A stretch of 27,196 nt of DNA from Gnetum montanum (GCA_015680685.1 MNCI01006837.1:164881-192076), one strand, 5' to 3'; positions 10,210-20,916 are shown, counted from the first letter of the stretch. A program made the numbers and translations. The notes: generated by a model not told the origin, from the sequence alone.

Positions 10210-10808
10210 TCAATTTTGATCTTTATATCTTCCACCTAAGTACTACACCTTATCGAATAGTAGATCCTATGCTTCCATGAAACCCAAATGATCATTATTT
10301 TGCTCTCTAGGAATTAACCTCCTACATTTATGTACAAGTGGAAAATAGAAGGTAGAGGAAAGTAGTTAGTTTAGGAGTAGTTGAGTTCAAGTAGTGACCT
10401 TGCAATGTTGATTAGAGTTCCAACTTTAAAGTCTTATTGTTATCTTCATTTTTATTTGTTTCTTTTTTGAAAAGGAGCTCTATCTTATTCTATTATTGTT
10501 GTGATATATCTCTTACAACTCAATTTCCATCATTTTTTGGATTTAATTCTTTGAGAATATTGCAAAATTTATAAACTTAGCTTAATTCTTTCTTTCTAGC
10601 ATTCTAACTTTACTTATTAGCATTAGTATTCATTTTCATGACATTATATTTTCACTCTTATTTAAATTAAATAATGTTGTAATCCAAATCTAGTTAAGCT
10701 ATTTATGATATTTTGATTAAAAATAATTAAAGAAATCAAGGTATTATATTTTTGTATTAAAGCTAATGTTCGTATATAGATGATAGTGTTCTTGACATAT
10801 CATAGAGA
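10210..10808 (+). other. AT-rich spacer before a gag fragment
   Basis: About 600 bp of AT-rich sequence without ORF, LTR terminus or primer site that I can recognise. It may be the leader of the plus-strand element whose gag fragment follows, but no boundary is visible. Confidence 0.4.
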
Positions 10809-11330
10809 TGACACCTAAAAAAGTACTTTCATATCCAAGATTAGTTGTCCAACTTGAAGTTAAGAACTTGCTTGTAGGGAATAATACTAACTGCTTTTTT
10901 GTAGAGGATCTAGTATGAGGTAAGATGATACTGTATAATAAGAAAATTGGTATGACAATGAATCAAAGCAAACTGATTAGCAAATTAAAGAGGCTTGAAC
11001 TAGTTTCTCTCAAAGAGGATGACAATCCAATGATGGTCATGAAATGGTTGGTTAAGATGGAAAAAGCCTATAGGATAATCAAATGCTTCCCTATTGAGAA
11101 AGCCTAACTCAAATTTTATCAACAACAAGGCTCTACTACATAATGGTGGGTAGCTAAAATGAAGGTGAAGAAGGGAACTGATAGTAATGTGTCCAATATG
11201 TACATGATCCAAAAGGTATAACAATTCCACTATCTCACTCAAGGCTATTCTTGCAAAATTATTCTTCCAAACTCCACAAGGATACCTACACAAACTAAGG
11301 GTGTTGATACCTAGCATGTGGCCACAAACA
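10809..11330 (+). pseudogene. gag: Ty3/gypsy gag N-terminal fragment
   Basis: Starts at an ATG (10809, MTPKKV). The best part is the frame at 10925-11107, continuing past a stop to about 11170: EDDNPMMVMKWLVKMEKAY, then QQQGSTT-stop-WWVAK. This fits the chromovirus-like gag pattern 'DPxxxxxWLxxxEKxY ... WW'. At least four in-frame stops are present and similarity fades after about 11220. The zinc knuckle and pol do not follow here. The plus-strand gag C-terminus/protease remnant at 25010-26040 could be the other half, separated by nested insertions. Confidence 0.6.
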
Positions 11331-13172
11331 ATTTTTAGCTTGGTGTATCCTTACTTAGTTAATGATAATGACATGAGGAAGCATAAGTCTCCAATCAAAT
11401 ATGGACGTAGCTTATCATATACAAATCAAGAATAGTAGGGAGATGGTAAAAATTTATGGCTTCAATACTAAAAAAATGACTAAGTGTTGACTGTTGGAAA
11501 AGTAACTAAATATAAAATGTTAAAAAATAAACTAAGTATAGAATATCTCATGGGAGATAAAATGATTTTTGAGTACAAAATATGAGTAAAAAAACTTAGA
11601 ATAATAAATACAAGATACTATGATGTGGGGAAAGGGTTTAGGTTTCCTTCCCAAGCAAACAAAGATGTTTTATTAATGATAGAATAGCATTTTTCTCCTT
11701 TGGAGGGCCAAAGCTACAAGCATTTGTAAAAAACGTAAGTGTAGAAAAATTGAAAATATAAGATCAATTCAAGAGCAAAATATGAGTTTGATGGATGATT
11801 TTTAACCTCTGGTAGGTAGGTAGATAGATGAGAAAGTTGTAGGAGTGATCTAGAATAAATTATGGTCCAAACTATGGTTGTATCAACCAAGGGTCTTGTC
11901 ACTAATGTAGGAGTTGAAAAATTCTATCTCTAGAAATTGACTCAATGATAGAAAATTTTCTATGTTTGAACTATTGATGTTAGGAATACTTAATTAATGT
12001 AGATTTTAGTGCCAATGTTAATGGTGATGCTAAGAGGGGCTATGATGGCTAACAAGCTCACTAGTAACATTGAAAGACTTACCACACATGCTTTGGATCT
12101 CTTAAAATCTCAAAAAAGTGCTCTATAAATTGATCCAATGGTAGAACATTTTTCAACTTTGAACTATTAATGCTAAAAATTCCAACTTGGTTAAAATTTC
12201 AACATTTTAAACAAGTTGGCATTTTAAGCTCTTGGGACCGCATTTGACCCTTGAACTAATGTCGAACACTACCAAGATGAAGTTGTGAAATCTAAGAAGC
12301 CTATGAATGCTATCGAATGTTATTCTTGAAGGTCAATGGTGAAAAAATGTGAATACCACATGTGCTAACATTGATGTTGATGTTAGCATCAACATCAACA
12401 TTAGCAAGGTATTTAGAAATTTTTTTGAACTATTCCAAGTTATCCTTGTGAGCCTCAAGGATGTTGAAATTGATACTGAAACGTGCTAGAATGATGCCTG
12501 AAGAATGTTGAGAAGTCTAAAGAGTTGAGAGGATGAAGTCAAATATCGATCATAAGTGCTAGGAAGGATGTTGACATTAGCATGGTGATGTTGATACTCA
12601 GTGTTAACATTAGTGTCATCTACAATGGAGAAAATTCTAACTTCCAAACTACCAAAAAAAGCACTATGCGCTATAGAAATTATGTTTTGAAATCCAAAAT
12701 TGATGTCAATAGGTTTATGAAGAGATGAGAAAATTAGGATGGAAGCTAAATAGTAAGATACATCATGGTGGAATCCAAGACCATGACTTTGCTGCTAATA
12801 CTAATGCTAGTGTGAGAGTTAGCTCAGAGTTGGAATTTTTTTAGGTCTTAAGGTCCAAGGTTCAAATTACTTGAAATTGCCAAATTTAATCTTGATGAAG
12901 TCATAGAAGTCTAGGATGTAATTTTTGAGGTCTCATGATGTTTAATTTATTGTTAAAATGTAGTTTTGTGAGGTGATGTCAAGAAGGTTATCATTGACAT
13001 AGAATTTATGTTAGCTCTAATACTTAGAAAAAGTTTGACTTTGGAGCTTTTCAAGGGTTTCCAAGAATGAAGCCCATAAGCTAGATTATGAACTTAAGTA
13101 ACACCTAAAGATCTTTAGAAGATGAGAATTTATCTTGCAGTGATGATTTGATGAAGTTTTATGTTCACTGCA
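11331..13172. other. Gene-free stretch with degenerate repeats
   Basis: About 1.8 kb, AT-rich, all frames broken. Visible structure: two diverged direct copies at about 11925-11990 and 12112-12180 ('gaactatt-atg-ta' blocks), recurring 'gttagcattgatgtt'-like words at about 12015, 12365, 12565 and 12790, and the inverted repeat 12365-12404. This is probably noncoding retroelement sequence, but I cannot assign it to a family. Confidence 0.4.
12365..12404. repeat. 40-nt near-perfect inverted repeat
   Basis: Arms 12365-12383 and 12386-12404 (CTAACATTGATGTTGATG against CATCAACATCAACATTAG) pair with about three mismatches around a 2-nt centre. Could form a hairpin. No flanking gene. Confidence 0.7.
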
Positions 13173-13510
13173 ATACAAGTTCTTTCATAACCTAACACAA
13201 AATTGAGCCAAAGACTCTTGTGGTTGTCAAATAGTATAAGAAAATTATTTTTCTTAAATTGAAAGGGAACTGGCAGATTGTTGGAAAAATTTAACAATCT
13301 AAGATAAGTTTTTTTTACTAGACATTAGTAAGTATAAAAGAAAAAAAATAGTGTGTGTAGAATAGCTAATGAAAGAAAACATAAAATGTGCATATAATGC
13401 ACAATGAAATAAAACAAAATTATGTGTGGCTAGTAGCAACAGTAATTGAAATGGAACATAGAAAAAGAGAAAATCTAATACATTAAAAACTAGATTTGAA
13501 AGGAAATGCT
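13173..13510 (+). repeat. Direct repeat, copy 1, with LTR-like TGTTGGAAAA start
   Basis: Homologous to the copy that begins at 13797 and resumes at 23828. Both have 'aacctaacacaaaattgag', then 'aaagggaac', then (T/C)(G/A)TTGGAAAA (13279 and 23935) and about 200 bp of similar AT-rich sequence. 'AAAGGGAACTGGCAGAT' before TGTTGG looks like a polypurine tract followed by an LTR start, so this may be the 3' end of another LTR element in plus orientation. Confidence 0.55.
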
Positions 13511-13802
13511 TAAAATAGATTTATTATAATGTTAGAAATAGGAAAACTAAAATAGGAAAATTAGAATTATAGAAATTTTTTTGGAACCTACTGTAGAGAT
13601 CCTAAAAAATGAACTATGGATTAGAGACATCAAGTAAGGAGTTGCATTACCCTATGCTCTCCATGATGCATGTGCTTGATGTAGATCTAACAAGAATGCG
13701 GTAGATTTTATAGTTCATAGAAAAGAGGGTTTTATCAGATCGCTATGTTAACTTGATTCCAAATGACTTTAAAAGATGTTACATAAAGATCATCATAATA
13801 CA

Positions 13803-13807
13803 AGATC
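13803..13807. other. Left target-site duplication AGATC
   Basis: AGATC directly precedes the left LTR and is repeated exactly at 23823-23827 after the right LTR. Five bp is the usual Ty3/gypsy integration size. Confidence 0.85.
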
Positions 13808-14299
13808 TATGACATCCCATTCTTGGATGTTGTAAAAACATGATTGTTCATTGCTTAATTCATCAATTTCATAAGTAACATAATGGAAATATCATAAAAT
13901 ACTTTGATAAATGAATAACTGGTACATGGAATAGGAAGGAAAAATGAAAAAAATATTTATTAATAAGAGAGAGTACTGTAATGCCCTATGGGCTATATTC
14001 CCATGCCACTTAAGCCTTAGAGGTAATCTAGAACTACCATCATGGTTAGGCTATCCAGCTAAAGGGGTGATCAATCCATTCTTGTTCCACTTTACTTGAT
14101 GCTCATCACTTGCCTTTCTAAGCTTTGCAACTTCATGCCAACACAACCTCTAAATCTAACCTTAAATGTCATAGGTCAAACCCATTCTTGAGGGATACAT
14201 GAATAATTGTAACTCCTCATAATGAGGCACCCTTTTATTTGAAAGTTAATTACATTTTTACAATATGTTTTTACCCTTAACAAGGGATGGGACATTACA
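13808..14299 (-). mobile_element. 3' LTR of the 10-kb element
   Basis: 492 bp, collinear with 23329-23822. On the minus strand it begins TGTAATGTCCCATCC right after the polypurine tract; its far end, TATGACATC on the plus strand, should be TG, so one terminal base has mutated. It contains the shared block around CTTAAGCCTTAGAGG. Confidence 0.9.
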
Positions 14300-14312
14300 A
14301 TCTACCCCCCTT
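14300..14312 (-). other. Polypurine tract of the 10-kb element
   Basis: Minus strand AAGGGGGGTAGAT directly before the 3' LTR, the expected second-strand priming site. Confidence 0.75.
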
Positions 14313-14498
14313 AAGCATTTATCTCATCCTTGAGCACTTCCTCTATATCTAGCTACTCAACTACTGCTCCTTCATTATGCTCCTCAACTTCATCTTCTTT
14401 ATAATTTTCATTATCATCTATACAAAAAAAAGATTAGAAGTTATAAAATATAACTTATTACATTAATAATAAATACAATTTATCATTCACTATCATGA

Positions 14499-14640
14499 TG
14501 ATCAAAAATTTGGAGGTAAGTATTAAGAATAAACTCCATGTTCTTCCAAGTCTGCTGATCATAATTTGATCATTGAACAAGTACTTCGTTGATAGTTTTA
14601 TTTCATAATGTCTTGGTTCAATGGTTCTTAATTGCAATGG
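14499..14640 (-). pseudogene. Chromodomain-like tail of integrase
   Basis: Directly after the integrase C-terminus one frame reads NKTINEVLVQ-stop-SNYDQQTWKNMEFIL, matching the chromodomain pattern 'EVLVxW ... TWE'. The chromodomain steers integration of chromoviruses to particular chromatin. Three in-frame TGA codons interrupt it; two stand where Arg would be expected and one where Trp would be. It ends at a TGA about 200 bp before the polypurine tract. Confidence 0.65.
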
Positions 14641-15900
14641 GGTTAACTTCAAAGTTGGCATTGGATTGCAATGGCAAAGTGTTCCAGTTTAGCACATATG
14701 AAACATCATTTGCATGAAACTTCTTTAGCAAACTTACATGGAAAATTGGGTGAATTCTTAATGTTGCTAGAAGATTTAATTGATATGCTACTTTTCCAAT
14801 TCTTTTAGAAATTTCAAAGGGTCCACAATATTTAGGTGTCAATTTAGTAGATTCTCCAAGTTTAAGAGAACTTCTAGTGGGTTTTACTCTCACTAGTACT
14901 TGATATCCCACTTGGAATTCTTTCTTAAGCTGATGTTGATCTACATATCCCTTATATTTATCTTGGACAACTTGTAAATTTTTTTTAACTCTTGTAACAA
15001 TGTTTTCCATTACTTTTATTTCTTCTTTCTTGCATTCCATTCATAAAGTTGGATCTGCCCAAGTTAGTGATGTACAAAAATTACATTCATATACTACTTC
15101 AAATGGTGTTCGATGTATGGAACCTTGATAATTGTTGTTATAGGAAAATTCCACCAGGTGCAAGTAATTCTTCCACATTTTTAGTTTACTCCCAATGTAG
15201 CTTCATAGAATATCTTCTAATATTCTATTCACATGTTCGGTTTGTCCATTGGTCTCCAAATGATAAGTTATGCTAAATTTCAATTAGGTTCTAAGCTCTT
15301 TGAAGAAATTTTGCTAGAATTCAGATATGAACTTAGGATTTTAATCGAAAGTGATAGATTTCAAACATTCATGGAATTAAAATACTTCTCATATGAATTT
15401 TGGGCTACTTCTTTGGTTGTGTTTGTTGATTTCAAAGCTATAAGATGTGCCATCTTTGATAGATTATCAACCACTACCAAGATTGAATCATTTCCCTTTT
15501 TAGTTATTGGCAATCCCATAATGAAATCCATGGTAACATCTTTCCATTTCCATGTTGTAACTTCTAGAGGTTGTAATAACTCACTAGGTTCTTTTTGTTT
15601 GGCTTTTATTCTTTGGAATGTTGGACAATTTTTTAATATATGAGGATACATCATTCTTTGTTCTAGGCCAAAAATAAGATTTTTGTAACATCATATAAGT
15701 CTTAATATAACCAGGGTGTCCTACATATGGTACTTCATGTGCTTCACATAATAGCCTAAGTCTCTAATTTCCTTTTGGCATACATACTCTTTGTCCTTTT
15801 ATCAATATACCATTAGAGGCGAGTTGATATCGAGGTGTAGAGAAAATAATGGTTAAAATCTTCTTGAAATAAGGATCTTCTTTTATTTGTTTCTTAATTT
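14618..15900 (-). pseudogene. int: Integrase (zinc-binding, catalytic core, GPY/F), broken
   Basis: Inserts element DNA into the host chromosome. N-terminal zinc-binding part at about 15640-15770: two His in EVPYVGHPGY and its surroundings, then NCPTFQRIK, where the second Cys of CxxC is Phe. Core at 15361-15600: WKDVTMDFIMGLP gives the first catalytic Asp. A block at about 15229-15268 reads TNGQTEHVN, containing the catalytic Glu. C-terminus at 14618-15040: [13 protein letters not shown] and [14 protein letters not shown], the GPY/F module. Frameshifts separate the zinc part from the core and break the core between 15361 and 15040. Confidence 0.85.
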
Positions 15901-15946
15901 CTTCTTCCATAGAGGTTGTTACCACACCTATCATCAAATTTCACAT

Positions 15947-16567
15947 TCAACTAAGGGCATTGGCTACCACATTTTGTTTACTTGGAATATATTTGATTTC
16001 AAAATCATATTCATCGAACAATTCTACCCATTGTCCTTGATGAGTATTCAAAATATGTTGCCTTTGCAAATATTCTAAACTTTTCTGATCTATTTTTAGT
16101 ACAAACCTTTTTCCACAAAGATAATTTCTCAAACTTTCAAAGCATGAATAATTGACAATAATTCTAAATCATGGGTTGAGTAATTTACCTCATCTCCTCA
16201 TAATTTATGAGATTTATAAGATACTACTTTATCTTCTTGTGAAAAAACTGCAGCAATTCCTATTCTATAGGCATTCGTGAATACTTCAAATGGAATTCTT
16301 AGAATAGGTGCTATTGTGAGTAGCATCTTTAATATGAGGAAATCTTCCCTACATTTTTTCATCAAACTTAAACACATGTTTTTCCTGCAAAAGGTTAGTC
16401 AATGGGGCTACCAGACTAGAATAATCTTTAATGAAACATTGAGAAAAACCTGCTAAGCCCAAAAAATTGTGAATTTTTGTAGCATCTTTTAGTTCAACCC
16501 AATCTCGAATTGCACTAACTTTTGCTAGATCTACTTGTAATCCTTTCTTAGAAACTAAATGGCCTAA
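15947..16567 (-). pseudogene. RT connection and RNase H domain, broken
   Basis: RNase H removes the RNA strand during reverse transcription. The clearest part is 15947-16132: KRFVLKIDQKSLEYLQRQ and EYDFEIKYIPSKQNVVANALS, the conserved end of Ty3/gypsy RNase H (usual form 'DHKSLxYL' and 'KxNVVADALSR'; here Asp is Asn in the last block). Upstream, 16140-16567 holds the connection and start of RNase H in several frames with stops. Confidence 0.78.
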
Positions 16568-17250
16568 CTATGAAACTTCATCTTTAAAGAGTTCACATTT
16601 ACTTAATTTAGTTTTCAATTGATGCTCTTTAAGAATTTCTATTATAATTTTCAAATGTTTGACATGTTCTTCTCTTGACCTAGAGTAAACAAGTATATCA
16701 TCCATAAATACTATAACAAACTGATCAAGATATTCATGAAAAATATTATTCATTAATGCCATGAATGTTGCAGGTGCATTAGTTAATCTAAATGGCATCA
16801 CAAAAAATCTGTATAATCCATAACTAGTTTTGAAAGCAGTTTTCTCAATATCTTTCTCCTTAATACTTATTTGGTGATAACTTAATTTTAAATCAATTTT
16901 TGAAAAATAACATGCACCCATAAGTTGATGAAACAAATCATCATTTCTAGGAAAAGGATAAGTATTTTTAATCATCATTTTATTCAATGCCCTATAATTG
17001 ATACATAATCTTAACATACCATCTTTCTTTTTAATAAATAAGACTGGTGCACCCCAAGGTGATACACTAGGTTGAATTTTCCATTCTTCCAATAGTTGAT
17101 CTAATTGTACTTTCAATTATCTTAATTTAGAAGTGGAAAATCTATTAGGGGGTTTTGAAAAATGTTGTGTATCGAGAAAAATATCAATAGCATTCTCAAT
17201 AGTTCTTTTTAGAGGTAGTTCTATAGTGTCATCAAATACTAAATCTTTAT
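16568..17250 (-). pseudogene. Reverse transcriptase, one in-frame stop
   Basis: Copies element RNA into DNA in the cytoplasmic particle. The open part 16568-17116 carries [61 protein letters not shown] and the catalytic [10 protein letters not shown] (DD at about 16697-16705). These are the standard Ty3/gypsy RT blocks in order, with all three catalytic Asp in place. A TAA just before 17116 separates it from the same-frame upstream piece 17117-17428, which contains the pre-RT linker. This is the best preserved coding part of the element. Confidence 0.92.
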
Positions 17251-17614
17251 ATTCCTCAAGTTCTTTTGGAATCTCAATACCTAAAGATTTATGAGGTTGA
17301 GTTTCTTTGAAAACCAACATTGTAGCACCCTTTTTCACTAATCTCTTAGCTTGATTAATGGTTATCATGTGAATTTTCTTTGTTGTTCCTACCCCCTTTA
17401 GAACCCTAACTCCATCAATAGTTAGCACCTTTAAAATACAAGTTCCAATGTGGGTAGTAATATCAAATGTTTTGTAGGAAAGATATTCCTAAGATCACAT
17501 TGATATCACCTAATTAAAATTCAAATAATTCATAAACAAAAGGCATGTCTTGCAAAGTACAGTTAATTTCTCCATACCTGGTATGCTTGCTTATAGTCAT
17601 TCCATTTGCAAATT

Positions 17615-17842
17615 CTATCTTAATAATTTTTTAGAAGGTAAACTTAATTTCAATAAATTAATTAACTTGGGAGAAATAAAGTTATCATTGGTACCACTAT
17701 CATTCAAAAATTTAATTTTTTTACCTTTAATTGAACCTTCAAAAATCAATAAGGAAAATTGAAATTTATGCAAACCTAACTTAGTTGATGTAGAAATGTT
17801 CTTCACGGATGTGGTGATGGTTTGGCTTTTTCCTTTGTTCAT
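17615..17842 (-). pseudogene. Aspartic protease domain
   Basis: Cuts the Gag-Pol precursor. KIKFLNDSGTNDNFISPKL (about 17655-17715) contains the catalytic DSG, the usual retroelement form of DTG/DSG, followed by the hydrophobic NFIS. The region 17430-17615 towards RT is out of frame, so the second half of the protease is damaged. Confidence 0.8.
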
Positions 17843-17879
17843 GTTTGGATTGGATTTTTGATCCCTAGTTTGATTGGTC

Positions 17880-18966
17880 CTTTGTACCTTTGTTCACAAT
17901 TTTGGACAATCTCATTTGAAATGATCTTTCCCACAAACAAAACATCCCAATCCCAATCGAGCTCTTTTGGTTGATGTTTCTTTTGCCATTGCTTCTTGAA
18001 AGGTAGTTTTTACTTTATTTGATTCTTCATAATCCTTAGCAATTCTGTAGGCTTCATCAACTATTTGAGGATTATGTGCTCATGTCTAGGGACACAATTG
18101 TGCATGTAGTCCATTGATGAACTTTGAAGCTAATTCTCCCTCATCTTGATGGCTTACATACCAAGAGAGATCATAGAATTCCTTGTAGTAGTCTTTTATG
18201 AATTGTCTTCCCAATCTTAAGGAATCAGATTTTATCTTGAACTCTTTAAGGAAAGAATCTAGTATAAATTTTTGTTCAAAATCTTGATAAAAATTGAGCA
18301 AATTTGTAATCAAACCTTGAGATCTTAGTTCATTCCACCATGTTGATGCAAGTCCTCTTAAATATGAGGAGAAAACTTCTAAACATTCTTGGCTTGACAA
18401 ATTCAACATATCAAAGTAGTTTTTCATTGTATCAAGCCAATTTTTTTTCCTTGGCACTAGATATAGGGGCTCCATCATAATGATCTAATTTTACCTTCTT
18501 GGCATGAACTTGTGTCAATGATTCTCTAGGTGCATTATGCCAATTCCATATCCCTCACCTTTGGTTTATACTCTTTAATCTAAAGAAGGGATATCAATAT
18601 CCTAGTGACCAGCAGGTGGGGGTTGGTTTCAATGTGGATCCCTAGGGGGAAGTTGATCTTGATTTTGATCTCTATAATGTGGGGATTGGTCTTGGCGTTG
18701 GTTCCTAGGTTGAACATGGACGGGATTTGAAGGCTGGGTGAGATGGTTGATTAATTACTTGATGAAATCTACAAAAGAATCCATATTTCTTTGCACATCC
18801 AACCATTTATCCTCTAAAATTTGGGACAATTTTCTAATTTCTTTGGACATGTTTTGCATTTTTTTCTTGAACCCATGATTTGACTATGAAACTCTTTTTG
18901 AATGCCCTTGATCTCATTAATTTGATCCTCAAGGGTATTCATCTAGTCATTAACTCAAGTCTCCAT
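17880..18966 (-). pseudogene. gag: Gag of the 10-kb element, broken
   Basis: Start taken as ATG 18966 on the minus strand, about 1.1 kb before the protease, giving a Gag of about 360 residues, usual for chromoviruses. The N-terminal part (about 18930-18740) is Lys/Glu/Gln-rich and probably coiled-coil, with two early stops. A Gln/Pro-rich linker follows. The core gag domain is 18086-18478 (NWLDTMKNYFDM, YLRGLASTWWNEL, FIKDYYKEFYDLSWY). The zinc knuckle at 17906-17944 reads CFVCGKDHFK-stop-DC: spacing is CX2CX3HX4C, one residue short of CX2CX4HX4C, with an internal TGA. Confidence 0.85.
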
Positions 18967-19694
18967 TGCTCTCCAATGTACTCTTTATGTTTTAGACATT
19001 AGTAAGTTGAAGAAATCAGGCATGTTGGCAATCCTTGGCCTCTATGACCCTTTGGATGGATCTTGAGATAGTTAATTAGTTTCAGAAGAGGTGGAAACTA
19101 TCATGGATTCCTACTCAAGCATAGAATCCTAATTTGTTTTGGGACCTTAAATAATGAATTGAAAGTTAATTTTCTATTGTTTAAAAGCTAAATTTAATCA
19201 TTGCATTATGTCCAAGAGGTTCAAATCTATTGGAATCAATTTTTTTTGGTTGAAAATAAACTTTGAAATCAAAAGTTATGACTATTTTAAATTATAAAAA
19301 CTTACAAAATTTTCAAAACTTCCCAAGAGGTCACCCATCCCATTTCTACTCCAAGAAAAGCATGCTTATTTATCAAATTTTTATTCCTATTGCTACCAAG
19401 GTATCAAATTCTAATCTTGAAAATTATTTTCACATAAATTTCATTTTAAACTAACTATCCAAAGATGGAATTTCAAAATTTTCCTTCAGTTGATGGAAAT
19501 TTCTTTGTTGCACAATATGCAAAGATTAGGGTAGGAATGGTTGTAGTGGCAATGATGTTGTCAAAAGCAGATTGACAACCAAGGTGGAGGACAATGATGT
19601 GCATGGGAGGTGAAATCCATTGGCAATGGCACGATGATGTCTTTTCCTACCATGGCCCATGGAGGTCATGTGGTGTGGCTTGTGCATGTGGGAT
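18967..19694 (-). other. AT-rich leader next to gag
   Basis: No gene recognised. Between the gag start and the first minisatellite; AT-rich up to about 19500, then more GC-rich. Short ORFs on both strands have no motif. Confidence 0.5.
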
Positions 19695-19860
19695 AGGGTG
19701 TACAGCCTATGTAGGGCTAGCATGACCTTCACATGGGCTCGTGTGGCCCTTAAACAGGCATGCGTGGCCCCAAACAAGGCCTACATGGCCAACGCTAGGC
19801 TGGTGTAGCCTATGTAAGGGTTCGTGTAGCCCTCATGAGGGCCTACATGGTCCATGCAAA
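19695..19860. repeat. 21-bp degenerate minisatellite, block 1
   Basis: About eight tandem units of 20-22 bp. Examples: GGGCTCGTGTGGCCCTTAAA, AGGCATGCGTGGCCCCAAAC, AGGCCTACATGGCCAACGCT. Each unit has an imperfect inverted core GGCC...TGGCC. GC content is clearly above its surroundings. The same unit type returns at 20355-20536. Confidence 0.75.
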
Positions 19861-19897
19861 GAGGCAGCACTACACATAATTTTTTCGATTTTTGGCA

Positions 19898-20203
19898 CTA
19901 GAGGACACCAAAATAGGTTGTTATTGATGACATTGGAGGGCGTTGGAGGGGGCCATAATTGGTGGCATCAATGATGACTACAGTGTGTTGAAGGGGACTA
20001 TTATGGACAACATTGTTAGTGTCTGTAGAGCATCGAAGGAGGCTATTATAAATAACACTGTTGGTGTTTGTGAAGTGCTAGAGGGGATCATTATTGGTGG
20101 CACCATTAGTGTCTATAAAGCATTGGAGGGGACCATTATGGACAACACCATCAGTGTCTGTGGAGTGCCAGAGGGGACTGTTATGGACAACACCATTAGA
20201 TAG
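19898..20203. repeat. 45-bp minisatellite, about 6.8 units
   Basis: Units begin at 19898, 19943, 19988, 20033, 20078 and 20123, with a partial unit from 20168. The core is GAGGGGACCATTATGGACAA followed by CACCATTAGTGTCTGT. Because 45 is a multiple of three, the five later units stay open on the plus strand (19943-20203), giving a 15-residue repeat such as EGTIMDNTISVCGVP. With no sign of a gene around it, the ORF is probably a by-product of the repeat. Confidence 0.85.
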
Positions 20204-20354
20204 TAATGGTGGCATTATAGGTAGATGGCACATGTAGGAGGGTAATGCGATAGTAGAGTGTGGCATGGTAGGGTGACATGTAGTGGTGGTAGGATGCACA
20301 ATGAGTGGTGATCATAGTGAGGTAGAGTGTTAGAGGGTGGTGGCCCTTGAAATA

Positions 20355-20536
20355 AGGGTTGCATTGCCCCACAAGGCCAATGTGGCCTTATGCAAGGTTG
20401 CACTACCTTGTCTATAGGGGTTGTGCGATCACTATAGGGCTTGCATGATCCTTTGTAGGGCCAACGCTACCTCTACAAGGCCAGTGTGGCCCTTGCAAAG
20501 TTAGTGCAGACCTTGCTAGGCCTACACACCTTGCAA
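20355..20536. repeat. 21-bp degenerate minisatellite, block 2
   Basis: Eight or nine units of about 19-24 bp, such as AGGCCAATGTGGCCTTATGC, GGCTTGCATGATCCTTTGTA and GGCCAGTGTGGCCCTTGCAA. Same unit as 19695-19860, with the 45-bp array between them. Confidence 0.7.
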
Positions 20537-20908
20537 TAATTTTTTTTTTAAAATAAAACAAGTCAAGGCTTGAGGTCAAACCTGTGACCTCTTGCTTGCC
20601 CCTCTTATTATATATATCTATTAATAAATAAAAGAAAATTTTAAAAAAATTAAATTAAAAATTTTTAAAAGATGTTTTTTTTTAAATTTTAAAATTACAC
20701 GTAACTTGAGAAATGTCATATCTCGCAAACCGTAAATCGAATTTTGACTGTTGGAATCATCTTTCAGAGCACTAGGTGTTTAGCTAGAGATAATGTTGCT
20801 TTGGTTTACCTATTAATCATAAAATCATAAAAAGTAAAAATTATTAAATCATAAATTAATTTAAGTCAATACTTCTTATTTCTCCCACTATGGTTCTTGC
20901 TGTTCTTT
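20537..20908. other. AT-rich stretch before the antisense gene's TATA box
   Basis: No gene. A/T homopolymer runs (20540-20700), then a more mixed stretch ('tcatatctcgcaaaccgtaaatcg', about 20717-20740). Given its position it could be the upstream promoter region of the opposite-strand gene. Confidence 0.35.
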
Positions 20909-20916
20909 TATAAATA
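20909..20916 (+). promoter_or_regulatory. TATA box of the antisense gene
   Basis: TATAAATA, 79 bp before the ATG at 20995, in an otherwise AT-rich but mixed context. The spacing leaves room for a 5' UTR of about 50 nt. It reads on the plus strand, opposite to gag-pol. Confidence 0.5.

Noticed and set aside
10209-10240. Primer binding site after the LTR at 9318-10209
   Set aside because: TCAATTTTGATC resembles neither the tRNA-Asp nor the tRNA-Met type site, and a polypurine tract precedes this LTR, so it is a 3' LTR.
11491-11640. Third copy of the TGTTGGAAAA LTR-like start
   Set aside because: The first ten bases match 13279, but the rest is only loosely similar AT-rich sequence; not convincing by eye.
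15233-15643. 136-codon plus-strand ORF
   Set aside because: Lies antisense over the integrase core, whose motifs are clear on the minus strand; no protein-like pattern on the plus strand.
19695-20536. CRISPR-like array
   Set aside because: Units are contiguous and diverged with no unique spacers, and the context is plant retroelement DNA; these are minisatellites.
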